Shown piece by piece: positions 1-11,308 of a stretch of 64,000 bases of DNA. This DNA comes from Ancistrus triradiatus (lineage: Eukaryota > Chordata > Actinopteri > Siluriformes > Loricariidae): positions 1 through 64,000 of the forward strand of contig JAJAGP010000046.1 of NCBI GenBank assembly GCA_025084515.1, read 5' to 3'. Below the pieces are notes generated by a model. It searched no databases and was not told the origin of the DNA. It saw only the letters and a list, made by a program, of their open reading frames with translations. How positions within the stretch are numbered: position 1 is the first letter of the stretch; every line of letters begins with the position of its first letter. Both the position numbers and the translations under genes were made by a program.

Positions 1-228
1 TTTGATAGATCCCTGTTCTTTAAATAAAACAGGGTGCCCCCTCACACCTGATTGTCATTTTCCTCAATAAATAAATGACCAAGTATAATATTTTTGTCTC
101 ATTTGTTTAACTGGGTTCTCTTTATCTACTTTTAGGACTTGTGTGAAAATCTGATGATGTTTTAGGTCATATTTATGGAGATATATAGAAAATTCTAAAG
201 AGTTCACAAACTTCCAAGCACCACTGTA
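1..228 (-). mobile_element. Tc1/mariner element end, family A, internally deleted
   Basis: Terminal part of a Tc1-like DNA transposon cut by the window edge. Bases 1-55 match the region just upstream of the transposase ATG in the better copy at 27.95-29.43 kb (reverse orientation). From about base 56 the sequence jumps to the outer terminal inverted repeat and ends in ...caccactgta. The jump removes roughly 100 bp and both sides of the junction carry tcat, which suggests a microhomology deletion. The terminus agrees with the end of the copy at 49601-50037. There is no coding capacity here. Confidence 0.85.
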
Positions 229-234
229 TCTAGA

Positions 235-355
235 CCATGTAACTCCCCACAGGAGTAACGCCTGCTATCCCAGAGCCTATCCTGGAATTCACAGGAAAAA
301 CTGTCTCACCCTGTATAGGGAACAAGTGTCTTACCCCTGAGCCACGGGAGCTGCT
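235..355 (-). repeat. Degenerate tRNA-like SINE fragment
   Basis: On the reverse strand the sequence has an A-box-like TGGCTCAGGGGTAAG, read from about 347 down to 330, and a weak B-box-like stretch (tgaattcca) further on. This resembles the tRNA-derived head of a SINE. It lies directly beside the Tc1 end. No other copy occurs in the window, so the family is not established. Confidence 0.35.
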
Positions 356-398
356 ACTGATTATTATCACTCTCTCATCACTCTATTCTCTTCTCCAG

Positions 399-474
399 GT
401 TCACTCCTCCAGGCTCCAGTGCCAAAGAAAGACCCTGTCAAGCCAAAATTGGAATAATGACACGAGCAAATCAG
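399..474 (+). CDS. Candidate internal spliced exon (unassigned)
   Basis: A pyrimidine-rich tract (371-396) runs into a cag acceptor ending at 398. Exactly 76 nt later there is a consensus donor, CAG|GTGAGT (GT at 475-476). Frame 1 reads VHSSRLQCQRKTLSSQNWNN and on without a stop. Frame 2 reads FTPPGSSAKERPCQAKIGIM and on without a stop. Frame 3 reads SLLQAPVPKKDPVKPKLE then stops. The length suits a vertebrate internal exon and both splice sites are near consensus. I recognise no domain and cannot pick the frame. It could be a chance pair of splice-like sites in a gene-poor region. Confidence 0.3.
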
Positions 475-479
475 GTGAG

Positions 480-2190
480 TAAATGGTAAAGGTAATTTGA
501 GGTCAAATCAATATAAAAACCCTGCATGATTATTAGGGAGGGTTATTCAGGAGTATTGACAATTTTACTCAATCCATGGCCGCAGGAACAGAACGGCAGG
601 GTATCCTGAGATTTTCTTCAAATTAGCACCAATGCCTGCTGTGTGTTCAGTTTTAGACAAAAAATGTGTTATTTCAGGATAAAAATGAAGCAAAAGGCAG
701 AGTTTAAAAAAATCCTGCTTGGTGAGAACAAACAAATACTAATAAGCAACTCAACCGATTGTTTTCTCCACATGTTTATATGTGGCAAATCACCCCGAAA
801 GAAAAGAATATAAAAGAAAAAATATGTGGTAGAACATTTTATTTTGTTATACAAACAGAAAATAAGTTTATATATTTTTTGAATATATTTCATTTATATA
901 TTCATCTTCTTATAATGTAGGGAAATAAATATTTTTTATACTTTTATGTATTCCACAGAACACAGAATGCCTTGAGAAATTACAAATGCAATATAAATAA
1001 TTAATAATTACAATTTTAATCAAAGACATTGAGTAGGTAATTAGCAATATACACTGTAAGATGATATATATAAACAATCAGTAAACAGCAATCAGTTGTC
1101 AATCAGCATACTGTGTGTATATATATATATAGGCAGTACATCATCATTGTGTAATAATAAAACTGTGCAGAATAAAATATCCTGAACTGCAATATGAGAA
1201 TGAAACCCAGCGTAGGTTGTGTATTTATGTTGCATTCCATTAGTGTACGGCCAAATCCTGTGTGTATATGTGTGTGTCTATTATTATTATTAATAGTATG
1301 TCCTAACCGTTGTGTACTGCAAGCCTGAGTGTAATCAGCAGTACGACCTAGTCGTGTGACGTCTGAATTTTTCTAGCCTATTGTTATTAACTCAGAAAAT
1401 GTTTGGTTTTAATGAACGGTTGCTTCATGATTACAGTTCAGGCAATGCAATTAAAATAACTTCAAAGAACTGGCAGGGAACTAGCACATGGAGAAACAAC
1501 AAGATGACTGTAATCAACACACTCATTCATCAACCATTAAGTGGGTCTGAGTCAGGAACATGGTGGAAGGTGTTTGAGGCGTCACATCATAGCACAATCC
1601 CTAACTCCTGACCCCTAACCTTATCCCCATCCAGGTCTCCTGGTGAGGGTCTCAGTGGTAACTTCTTCTAACCTCAACCACACGTTCCAGCAACTCCTGA
1701 GATCCCTCCAGCAGGTCCTCAGTCTGCTCTGGGGCCTCTTTCCAGAAGGATGTGCCTAAAACAGCCCTTGCAGGAGCTGGGGTAACTCCAAGGCTCCCCT
1801 GGAATATTCTAAATAAGCCCATAGTTCCTTCGGAGGAATCTGCCGCTTGTACCAGTGGCCATGTTTTTGTCTCTACCCACAGCTCATGACCATAGATGTG
1901 AGGACAGGAACCAAGATTGTTTGTTTATTGTTTGTTTTCTCCATTTACCAGACAGTCCCTTTCAAAGAGCGAGACCTTGCAGTTGTGAAGTGGTTTCTGT
2001 GCTTCAGTGACCCTCAGAGATATGTCACCCAGAGCATGATGCTTCCAGGTTTTGGGGCAGGTGTGATCAAAAATGGCCATTGAAATGTACAAGAAACCAT
2101 TGTATAGGGTGCAAGTCGGGTGCAATGCCAAGCTCTAGCCCTTAACCTTGGCTATCCATAAGCTAACCTTTAACCCTATCCCAAATCCTA
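480..2190. other. Unassigned AT-rich noncoding DNA
   Basis: AT-rich sequence with a short TG/TA dinucleotide run near 1113-1130. No exon, transposon end or RNA gene was recognised. The small ORFs here (60-90 codons) have no domain-like content. Confidence 0.6.
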
Positions 2191-2194
2191 ACCC

Positions 2195-2440
2195 TGTGTG
2201 GAGTTTGCGTTAGGTTAAGTGGAGTCTCTAAAAGTGTCTCAGTGCATGAGGGAATGAGAGATCGTGTTTGTGCATGTGCCCAGTGATGGACTGTGATCCT
2301 GTCTAGAGTTGGTTCCCGACTTGCACCCTGAGCTCCGCCACGACCTTGAGTTGGATTGCTGGAACGGAAAGGAAACGGTGGACGGTTGGTGCGGAAAGAC
2401 TGAATCAGCCAGTACTAGATTCAGGTTTACCAACAAATCA
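2195..2440 (+). repeat. Teleost interspersed retroposon-like repeat, degraded
   Basis: Contains word blocks shared with copies at 10.25, 12.57 and 52.28 kb: tgtggagtttgc, then ggttaagtggagtctctaaa, a 'cagtgatggactg' block, and a 'cttgcaccctg' block followed by 'gagttggattg'. This arrangement is common in fish genomes, but I do not assign the family with certainty. Confidence 0.55.
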
Positions 2441-2489
2441 AACTGATAAGTAAAAGAAGGAAAGCAGCAATGGTGTCACGTCTCCCTCT

Positions 2490-2835
2490 GTCATTTCTCG
2501 GTCCCCAGAATAGATCCAGTATTTACCAGTAGCTTGGCGAATAATAAACAAGCTCATTTCCATCCCTCACATCTGCCCAGCTTGATTGCTTTGTGAGCAC
2601 TGTTAATTGGCAATTAGGATGTGCTGCTACACAATTCACAGCCACGCAGAGTGTGAGTCCTTAGCACAATCCTCAGCAAGGACAAAGGAATGAGAGAGAG
2701 AGAGAAACTCAGACCAATTACAGAGTCACAGTTTTATTTTTATGTCACTAATGAAATTGAATCTTGTTTGTTAATATTCCATCAAGCCCTTATTGGGTGA
2801 CTTTATAGCCCATTAACACATTTTTGGAACGATAA
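2490..2835. promoter_or_regulatory. Low-repeat block, possible conserved noncoding element
   Basis: Complex, balanced sequence with clustered homeodomain-type cores (ttaattggcaatta near 2603-2616, plus caattac and ctaatgaaattga) and no repeat character. It resembles typical vertebrate conserved noncoding elements, but conservation cannot be tested from one genome. Confidence 0.25.
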
Positions 2836-3311
2836 ATTGTCAACAGGACCAGCCAGGCACTAGACCAACGGGATATCCTAGATTGGAAAATCACTCTTAC
2901 TAATGTAAAATCTCATATTTGAACCTCGATGATATTTTAAAACAGGTCTAAAATGAGAAGTGATGAAACGAGTGTGCACTAGACAAAACTTGACAAAAAT
3001 GTGTCGTAAGTTGATGCTTTGGAAAAAACAGGACCATACATTTGGTAAAAACGTGTGGCTGTTGAAACCAGAAGGTAAAACAGATGCCACCGGGGAACTG
3101 GAGATAACCTTTAATATCAGAGCTTTTAATAACCACCAGTAAGGCTGTATTTTGGAACTGTGTCACTTCAGGTATGTATGCAAAGTATCCAGTGTGACAG
3201 GGTGAAGCTGGAACACATCTCAAGAACTAAAGCTAGATCCTGGTATGTTCAGCGCTCATGCTCTTATTGGTTTAACTGGGTTGTGTTTTGCTGAAGGAAG
3301 ACAGACAGAAG

Positions 3312-3317
<6 letters not shown>

Positions 3318-3399
<82 letters not shown>
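3318..3399. repeat. (TG)41 microsatellite
   Basis: Uninterrupted TG dinucleotide run of about 82 bp. It generates artefactual Val/Cys-rich and Thr/His-rich ORFs on the two strands. Confidence 0.98.
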
Positions 3400-3402
<3 letters not shown>

Positions 3403-3629
3403 CCGGAACAGTGAATGGATGAATGAAGGTGGTGGCGGAGCGTGAATGAAGTGAGACAGAGGGTTACAGTCACACCTCTGTTCCCTCCCGAAACTGTCTC
3501 AACACCGGCTGCATTTAAATGACAGAGGATAAAAAAATGCCTTTATGCATACTGGAACTCATTCTGGTAAATGACTAAGATCCGCAGTCTGTACTAAAGT
3601 AAACTGGCATTACATGATGTTACCACCAA

Positions 3630-4499
3630 ACCAATGTAAAGGATCCCATGCTGGTGACCCTCAATCATAAAGAATCCCCATATGGGTGACTAACATACCA
3701 ACCACAAGTATCCCAGGTTGGTAACCCTCAGTCATAAAGGATTCCATATGGGTGAACAAAATACCAACTATAATGGATCACAGGCAGATGACCCTCAATC
3801 ATAAAGGATCCCATGCTAGTGAACACCATACCAACCATACAGGATGGTATCAATCATAAAGGTTCCCATATGGGTGACTAGCTTACCCACCATAAAGGAT
3901 CCCATGGTGGTGACCCTCAATCATAAAGGATTCCATATGGGTGACTAACATACCAACCATAAGGATCCCAGGTTGAAAACCCTCAGTCATAAAGGATCCC
4001 ATATGGGTGACTAACATACTGTACCAACTATAATGGATCCCAGGCAGATGACCCTCACTCATTAAGGATCCCCTGCTAGTGAACATCATACCAACCTTAC
4101 AGGATCCCATGCTGGTGAACATCAGTCCAACCTTAAAGGATTTCATGCTTCTGACCAAGAAACCAATCTTATAGAATCCCATGTTGGTGACCCTCAGTCA
4201 TAAAGAATGATATGCCGGTGACCAACATACCAATCATAAAGGATCCTAGGCTGCTGGCCAACATGCTAGTCATAAATATTCCATGCTGGTGACCCTCAGT
4301 CATGAAGGATTCCATGTGCGTGACTTACATACCAATCAACCATAACTGATCCCATACCGGTGACCATCATTAGTAAAGGATCCCATGCTGATGACACAAT
4401 CATAAATAATCCCATACTGGTGACCAACATACCAACCAAAAGGGTTACTTTGCTGGTGACCCTCAATCATAAAGGATCCCAATCTGTTGACCAACATGC
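3630..4499. repeat. Minisatellite, older heterogeneous block
   Basis: Imperfect tandem units of about 30-37 bp built on ggatcccatgctggtgac plus 'cctcaatcataaa' or 'taacataccaaccat'. Many units carry a GGATCC. Units vary in length and composition, indicating age. The array continues past a SINE fragment into the regular 33-bp block. Confidence 0.9.
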
Positions 4500-4640
4500 C
4501 AGAAGGTCCAGGGTTCAAATCCCACCTGTGCTAATCCAATTTAGTTCCGTGAGCAAGACTCTTAACCCACAACTGCTTGGATTGCAACAGTTGTAAGTGG
4601 CTCTGGATAAGCGCATCTGCTAAATGCCTAGATGTAGATA
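4500..4640 (+). mobile_element. tRNA-derived SINE, 5'-truncated, inside the minisatellite
   Basis: Carries the B box ggttcaaatcc, the 'gcaagactcttaaccca' middle and the conserved tail ctctggataagcgcatctgc, all shared with the full copy at 31858-32062. The A-box head is missing. Minisatellite units flank it on both sides, so the SINE either landed in the array or was captured by its growth. Confidence 0.85.
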
Positions 4641-5178
4641 TAGAACATATAAACTATAATGGATCCCATGCTGGTGACCAACATACCAATCATAAAGGAT
4701 CCCAGAGAAACTGTAATGGATTTCACGCTGGTGACCTCAGCCATAAAGGATTCCATGTTGGTTACTAATATACCAATCATAAAGGAGCCCATGCTGGTAA
4801 ACATCATACCAGTAAAGGATGCCATTCTGGTGAGCATCATACCAATAAAGGATCCCATGCTGGTGACAATCATACCAACAAAAGATGCCATGCTGGTGAG
4901 CATCATATCAGTAAGAGATGCCATGCTGGTGAGCATCATACCAGTAAAGGATGCCATGCTGGTGACCCTCATACCAACAAAGGATGCCATTCTGGTGACC
5001 CTCATACCAACAAAGGATGCCATGCTGGTGACCCTCATACCAGCAAAGGATGCCATGCTGGTGACAATCATACCAACAAAGGATGCCATGCTGGTGAACA
5101 TCATACCAGTAAGAGATGCCATTCTGGTGACCCTCATACCAATAAAGGATGCTATGCTGGTGACAATCATACCACAAC
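4641..5178. repeat. Minisatellite, regular 33-bp block
   Basis: From about 4779 to 5174 there are twelve near-identical 33-bp units. Each encodes an 11-residue word such as KDAMLVTLIPT on the + strand. Because 33 is a multiple of 3, long ORFs are open on both strands (267 codons on +, 180 and 90 on -). The units here carry ggatgcc where most older units carry ggatccc. Homogeneity points to recent expansion. I regard the ORFs as by-products of the period, since start context, splice sites and a known domain are all absent. Confidence 0.92.
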
Positions 5179-5394
5179 ATTTACTGCCTTACTTGGTTTT
5201 ACAAAACCTTATATTTACCAAGTTGAGTACATACTGTAGTATCCTTTGGCACTGTGCTGCCCCCATGTTTGAGTTGTACACAACCGACCAACTGGCCAAC
5301 TTTCAAGCCCAAATGAGCTACCATAACCCCCCCTCCACCAAATATCTGTTTGCTCTGTACACTCTCCCTTTAAGTCAGCATTGCAGAGAACTAG

Positions 5395-5865
5395 CCAGCC
5401 GGCTCGAGTATGACTCGCGGGCGATGAAGCTCGAGTGTGGCCATTTATTATTTAAGACGTAATTATGTGTGAGACTGCTGTGTCAGGCAGCCAGTGTGAG
5501 TGAGGCTTTTCATTAGGTGGCTTGTCATACACTTGCGGCCTCGGGCATGTCACCCTGCTCACTCGCTGCACCCAACTTTGGAGCCTTAATGAAAAGGGGC
5601 AAGCTGGAGAAGAAGGGAGGAGAAAAGAGAGTCTGTTGTCCAAAGGATTCGCCCAGCTTTCTGCGACTTGATAGGTCTTGCCCTCCCCTCCTCTATCTCA
5701 GGTTCCCTGTGAGATTCAATTTACATGTCAAATGAAATCGGTTTGCTTTAATTGGAATTGATAGACGGGGGCAAAAGGGGAATGGAGAAAGAGCAGGGAA
5801 AGTGCCATTAAAGAGGAGACAAAGGAAGGTGAAAATCAAGTTCATCTCTCGAATTCCTCCGATAA
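5395..5865. promoter_or_regulatory. Low-repeat block, possible conserved noncoding element
   Basis: About 470 bp of complex sequence without repeat features, including a purine-rich stretch and a TAATT-rich segment (tttaattggaattgatag near 5747-5764). Its texture resembles deeply conserved developmental enhancers. This is inference only; no promoter or exon signal is visible. Confidence 0.25.
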
Positions 5866-6816
5866 CGTGACAGGTTTGTTAGGGCAGCTACAGAGATCAA
5901 TCACAACGATTGGAATTCCAATCATTACACTGTATAAGACTATTAATACTGTAGTTATGGCTGTTTGTCTAATTGTGCAGAGTCAAACCTACACGGTTAT
6001 CGGAAATAGCCTGGATAATGAATATTCCAATAATGGGAGCCCAATATTCAGTATTCCTATGGGGAAATCCCTACCTCATTCCTGCACATTAAAAACCCCA
6101 CCTACCTTCAATGACATAGAGATACTGGGGACTATCTGATTGGTCCTCCCGCCTTCTTCTTGTCTGTGCATTAGGCGGGATTTGCACAGATGGTGGAATT
6201 AAACCGGAGTTCCCAGAGCTAAGCCAGTCCACTCAGACAGTAGCGGTGCATCAAACCTAGGTCCTGGAGCGTTGTGGCAGCATCAGCAGCTTCTGCATGA
6301 CCATGGCATCTCCATTTAGAGGAAGCAAGCCTTGAATACATTTCTCTGGACTAAATGAACTGGACTGATGCTTTCCCCATGGCAAGTCAATAAACAGTGG
6401 CCAGTAATGAACCACTGACCCGTGTGTCAGGAGCACAGGAATGTAATTTAACCCCTTCATTATGGAGATGTCTGGAGATTTCCCATGCAGGTCTTGCACA
6501 CTTGTTTAATCACGCAGCTGTCAATCAAAACAGGTCCTTTGCTGAAGGTATCAAATGAAATGCTTATTTACTCAACGTCTCGCTGAGAATTTCATGACTT
6601 TGGTTTATTGCGTCTCTCACTCTCTTACCACGAAGACGGCGTGTTCTTGTTTTCAGATGTATCAATGAATTCAAAGTGTAAATGTCACAGAAACTAATAA
6701 CTCCATTGAGACCGACGTGCTCAGGATAGTCTTCTAATGCCACAATGAGAAACTCATGGTACTGCTGCAGTGAAATGTGGCTTGTGCAAAACAAACTCTT
6801 ATTTACAACCAACTAT
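5866..6816. other. Unassigned noncoding DNA
   Basis: No repeat family, exon or RNA gene was recognised. Several 60-120-codon ORFs overlap one another on both strands, as expected by chance. Confidence 0.55.
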
Positions 6817-7008
6817 TATCTTTGTTGGTCGGCCACTCCTGGGGAGGGTAACAATGGTCTTGAATTTCCTCCATTTGTACACAATCTGTCTGACTGTGGA
6901 TTGGTGGAGTCTAAACTCTTTAAAGATGGTTTTGTAACCTTTTCCAGCCTGATGAGCATCAACAACTCTTTTTATGAGCTCCTCAGAAATCTCCTTTGTT
7001 CGTGCCAT
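6799..7008 (-). pseudogene. Tc1 transposase, N-terminal helix-turn-helix fragment
   Basis: Starts at the ATG at 7008 with MARTKEISEEL and continues through ...VVDAHQAGKGYKTI and LHQSTVRQIVYKWRKF to GRPTKI, the typical paired-like helix-turn-helix of Tc1 transposases (about residues 1-60). In a complete Tc1 protein of roughly 340 residues this domain binds the terminal repeats. Homology stops at about residue 64, where the element is truncated, and the last codons are flanking DNA. The DDE catalytic domain is absent, so it cannot transpose. This is the best-preserved N-terminus of the family in the window. Confidence 0.88.
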
Positions 7009-7203
7009 GATACACTTCCACAGACGTGTTGTGAAGAGCAGACTTTGATGGATCCCTGTTCTTTAAATAAAACAGGGTGCCCCCTCACACCTGATTGGCA
7101 TCCCATTGACTGAAAACACCTGCCTCTAATTTCACCTTCAAATGAACTGCTAATCCTAGAGGTTCACATACTTTTGCCACTCACTAATATGTAATATTGG
7201 ATA
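6817..7203 (-). mobile_element. Tc1/mariner fragment, family A, truncated at both ends
   Basis: Covers the transposase start and its upstream region in reverse orientation. Homology to family A begins at about 6817, inside the transposase, and ends at the attggat block near 7203, before the outer part of the terminal repeat. Both real termini are therefore missing. The enclosed reading frame is described separately. Confidence 0.88.
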
Positions 7204-7668
7204 TTTAGTCTGGTCAAGCATCTTGAGGGAGAAACACAGGTCAGGGATCATCCCCTGGCACTGCAACAGCAGCCCCTAACCCCTATCTAACTGACCGTTT
7301 ATAATCCATAATACCATACGCAATGCCTTTGCACATCACCAACCAGATCCACTGAGCAGTGCTGGTGTTTTGTGTTACTTTATTCTCTTTGATAACACAA
7401 TGCTAATGAGCGACGCGTGCTGAAGTTATTTTAATAAGGGGGCTGGTTAATTAGGAGAACACACTGAGATGCAGCAGCGACACACATCAAAACCAGAGAA
7501 GTTCCTCTGATTCGTACGAGCAGCTTCTTAATGTTGTTGAACCAATTAGCAGAGCGCTGATGACAGGGGGACGACGGGGTCGCGTCAGGTCCCCGTTCAG
7601 AGTCAAGCTTCTGACAGATGCAAATTACCCGATTCTCTGCCACGTAAACACAGATACTGGCTCGCGCC

Positions 7669-7670
<2 letters not shown>

Positions 7671-7726
<56 letters not shown>
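7671..7726. repeat. (CA)28 microsatellite
   Basis: Uninterrupted CA run of about 56 bp, followed by a short imperfect extension (gacacacaaa). Confidence 0.98.
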
Positions 7727-7731
<5 letters not shown>

Positions 7732-7802
7732 ACAAAGAAGATAACATTTGAATTCTGCAATTTTTCTAGAAGGTCCAAGACTGAGAGTCTCTTGTCAGGG
7801 CA

Positions 7803-8790
7803 TTATATAGTTCCTGGCCACTTTATTAGGTACACCTGTTCAACTGCTCGTTCAACCAAAAATCTACTCAGCCAATCACAAAGCAGCAACTCGGTGCATT
7901 GAGGCGTGTACACATGGTCAAGACGAGGTGCTACATCAAACTGAGCATCATAATGGTGAAGAAAGATAATTTAAGTGCCTTTGACCTTCCCATGGTTGTT
8001 GATGAGTCTTTTGTTTCAGAAACTGCTGATATGCTGGGATTTTCACACACAGCGCCACCTCTAGGTTTTACAGAGAATAGTCAGAAAAAGAGAAAATATC
8101 CAGTGAGGGAAGTTCTCTGGGCGCAAGTGCCCTGTTGATGCCAGAGGAGAATGCAGACTGTTTTGAGCCGATAGAAGGTAACAGTAACTCAAATAACCAC
8201 TCGTTACAACCGAGGTAAGCAGAAAAGCATCTCTGAACAAACATCACGTTCAACCTTGAAGCAGCTGGGCTACAGCAGCACGCCATTCCAGCTAAGAACA
8301 GGCAACTCTGGCTACAATTCACACGGGTTCACCAAGAATGGACGATAGAATAAATAACTTGGATGGTCAGGTCAGAATTTGGCATGAACCACATGAAAGC
8401 ATGGATCCATCCTGCCTTGTGTGAACAGTTCAGGCTGCTGGTGGTGTAATGGTGTGGGGGATGTTTATTTAATACCAACTGAGCATGGATTAAACCCCAG
8501 AGCCTACCTGAGTATTGTTGCTGACCATGTGCAGTGTATCATATTCGTTGGCTACTTCCAGTGGGATAACGCTCCATGTCCCAAAGCTCAAATCATCTCA
8601 AGCTGAACATGATAAGGAGTTCACTGTACTCAAACATGCTCCTCAACCACCACGTCTCAATCCGACAGAGTAAACTGGGGACGTGGTAGTCTTGTGCTTT
8701 CATCAGACGTATGCACTGCAACGTTAAGACTCTTAAGAGATAACAAAAGCATCTCAGTGGAAGCACATGATCAATGTTCCCTTCACATCT
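7803..8790 (+). mobile_element. Tc1/mariner relic, family E ('ttattaggtacacct' ends)
   Basis: Begins with ggccactttattaggtacac, a terminal sequence I recognise from a widespread teleost Tc1-like family. It continues through degraded transposase sequence to about 8790 and has no recognisable right terminus. A second, reverse copy lies at 35040-35513. Confidence 0.8.
8421..8606 (+). pseudogene. Tc1-like transposase fragment with second catalytic Asp
   Basis: The + frame ends in AYLSIVADHV...GYFQWDNAPCPKAQIIS, the segment around the second aspartate of the DDE triad in family E transposases (motif DNAPCHKAQ in intact relatives; His is Pro here). Upstream, the frame is broken into several pieces across 7900-8420. 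Downstream, the region expected to carry the catalytic Glu (after 'ctcaatccgacagag') has drifted. Non-functional. The ATG used is arbitrary. Confidence 0.75.
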
Positions 8791-8799
8791 TCAAGCAAG

Positions 8800-9845
8800 A
8801 CAAATATCTGAGCAGTTATTTCCATATGCACCAACCATGAGCAAAAGTTCGTTTTGATTAGCTGCACACATGTGAGGAAAAGCGTTGGATAGAAGCCCAG
8901 AATATGGCCATAAAATCTGAGTGGGAAGTAAAGTTATGCAAGCCTCGCTTTATCCTCGCTTTAATGTCAGTAGCGGTCAAAGGTCTGCAGCAGTTTGGCG
9001 AGGTCGGTGTTCTTTCTGTAGCAGTTAGCCATAATAGATGTGGAGAAAAATTCGCAGTGCCATCTGAAGTGCCGTAATACGTTTGGATGCAGAAATCAGT
9101 CTGCTGATGCCAACCCAGCAGCGGGAGAGCAGAATACAATGTTCGAACAGACAAGCTGAGCATAAAATCGATAATATTCTATTAAAAATGAATTTCCTTT
9201 CATGCAGGACCGTTCAAAACGTCTGCACAGCAAATATGCCTTCAACAACAACGAAAGGAAGAGTTTAAAAATCACTACAAATATACTATCAAAAGCAGCC
9301 ATCAGTCGAATCTAAATGAAAGATTTATTTGTTTGTTCGTTTTTATCGACTGATTTATTCTATTCGATGAGGCTCAGAAGTACAGTAAGACCAAGATGCT
9401 GGAGGCGGCGGTTCCTCAGGACTAAGGTTCGAGCCCTGTCATGAGCAGGGTCTCTTGATTGTAAGCAAAAGTCCCCACAACTATAATAACTGACATTTTA
9501 TAGTAACAAATAATATATAATTAAGCACTAGACCACTCGAGAGCTTGTGTTAGCACAAAACATCGCCGCTGTGAACCAAAGGTGAGTGCCATAGATAATC
9601 ACAGCCATGACACGACCTCGAGTAAACATTTCTTGGCAACAAAATATAGAAATTAATCAAGTAAGCCCTGGATTTCATAGTGCATATGCTTTACTACCCT
9701 CCAAAAAAGGAGGTCCAAAGCAATGAATTGTTGCTAGGCAACAGTAACAATCCCTACCCTGCTCTAACACAGTATGGTTCTATAACAGGTGTCTTTTATA
9801 CAGGTAATGAGGTCAAACAGGTGCCATTAATACAGGTAACCAGTG
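8800..9845. other. Unassigned noncoding DNA
   Basis: No gene or clear repeat. A stretch near 9409-9500 has a weak SINE-like look (ggttcgagccctg) but lacks the conserved tail. Confidence 0.5.
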
Positions 9846-9850
9846 GAGGA

Positions 9851-10100
9851 TAGAAGTAGTTACAGGTCTGTGAGAGCCAGAAATCTTGCTTGTTTGTGGG
9901 TGACCAAATACTTATTTTCCTCCATGATTTACAATTAAATTCTTTAAAAATCCTACAATGTGATTTCCTAAAAAATTTTTTCATTTTGTCTCTCATAGTT
10001 GAAGTGTACCTATGATGGAAATTACAGACCTCTCTCATCTTTCTAAGTAGGAGAACTTGCACAATCAGTGGCTGACTAAATACTTTTTTGCGCCACTATA
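9851..10100 (-). mobile_element. Tc1/mariner solo terminal repeat, family B
   Basis: The 250 bp match the left end of the element at 41693-42820 in reverse orientation, including 'ctgtgagagccagaaatctt', the 'accaaatacttattttcc' block and the terminus gtggctgactaaatactttt. Only one end is present and no transposase sequence accompanies it. Confidence 0.88.
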
Positions 10101-10244
10101 TATAACACTCCGAAGTGACATTAGTTTTAAATACAAAGTGCAAATAAGTGAAGATGAAAGGGAAAAAAGGAGTAAAACTAAAATTAAAATTGATTAAGAT
10201 TTAAATAATAGAATTGAGCCATTTATTAGGGTTATTCTCCCCAT

Positions 10245-10450
10245 GTCTGCTTGGGTTTACTCCTGGTACTCCGGTTTCCTTCCACAGTCCAAAAACATGT
10301 GTTAGGTTAAGGAGTTTCTAAAGCAAGCTTAGTATGAGTGTGTTGTCTATGGTTGTTCCTGCCTTGCGCCCTGTGTTGCCGGCTAGGCACCGGCTTTCAG
10401 ACAACCCCGACCAAGGATTAGGCGGATAAGAAAGTGAATAAATGAATGAA
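10245..10450 (+). repeat. Teleost interspersed retroposon-like repeat
   Basis: Diagnostic blocks: 'ccatgtctgcttgggttt', 'ctccggtttccttccacag', 'tccaaaaacatgtg' and 'ttaggttaaggag', then 'cttgcgccctgtgttgcc' and a gaat-rich end. Same family as 52.28-52.59 kb. Confidence 0.65.
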
Positions 10451-11069
10451 TTAGGGTCATCTGTATATGCTGTATATTTGTGTGCATGAAGCTCGTTGTT
10501 ACTTGTTGTTAAAGTGATGCCGCTTTGGTGCTGATATTTGTGACAAAGCTTCTCAACCAATCAGATTGTAAGGTCAGAACTAACTGCTGAATATAGTAGC
10601 CTTTTACTAGGCACCTCTGGACCTGTACGGAACTGAATCCTGAGCCCATCAGGTCTAATCTCTGCATATTTGTCTTAATTTAGGAATTTGGAACCCACCC
10701 ATGCTAACTGGCCTCCAGCCTAGAAAACATCACTTAACATAGTAGCATGAATCAGATCCAAATGATAATGGAAAAGCAGTGTAATTGAGGAAATCCCATC
10801 CCAACCAGGAGTCACCGATGTCACCAGTTAGCGAGCGGGACTGATTCAGTACTGATAGTTGTAGAAAACATATCGCTGTTTCAGTAGGGAATCCAATTCA
10901 TTCTCGTCAGGCTTATGGAACAGAGTGACTGGACATACTGACTGTCAGCTTCATGTTTACTATCAAGTTTTGACAGACACTACGAAGATAAGGCATAAGT
11001 TAATTATAATTGACGTACAACAAGAATTAACTGTCAACGATGTAAATTCAGTATTATTTCCAATGTGTA

Positions 11070-11306
11070 CTGATCCATCCAGGTCTCTGTTATGTATCAC
11101 ATCAATTCCCAGACCCAGGGTTTCAGATTACAACATTACCCAGAGCATCACAGTCCCTCCACTGGCTCATCTTCTTCCCATCCTGATGGTATCACTTCCT
11201 GAGGCATATGATCCACCTGTACCTGTGATGGAAAGAAAACACGGACCGGATCAGATTCTTCCATTGCTGCAAGGTCCAGTTCTAACACTCGTGTACCCAC
11301 TCTACC
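11070..11306 (-). mobile_element. Tc1-like relic, family J, heavily decayed
   Basis: Blocks such as 'ttacaacattacccagagca', 'tcacagtccctcca' and 'ttccattgctgcaaggtcca' correspond, in reverse orientation, to transposase sequence of a teleost Tc1-like family I recognise. Both termini are missing and a SINE abuts its right edge. The 165-codon + ORF over this segment is antisense to the relic and not a gene. Confidence 0.5.
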
Positions 11307-11308
11307 AC

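Noticed and set aside
3640..5178. CRISPR-like array of regular repeats
   Set aside because: Units are directly contiguous with no unique spacers, and the DNA is clearly vertebrate nuclear.
4659..5462. 267-codon + ORF and the 180-codon - ORF over the same region
   Set aside because: Both are produced by a 33-bp minisatellite whose period keeps frames open. No domain, signal peptide or splice context, and the non-repeat C-terminal part has no recognisable features.
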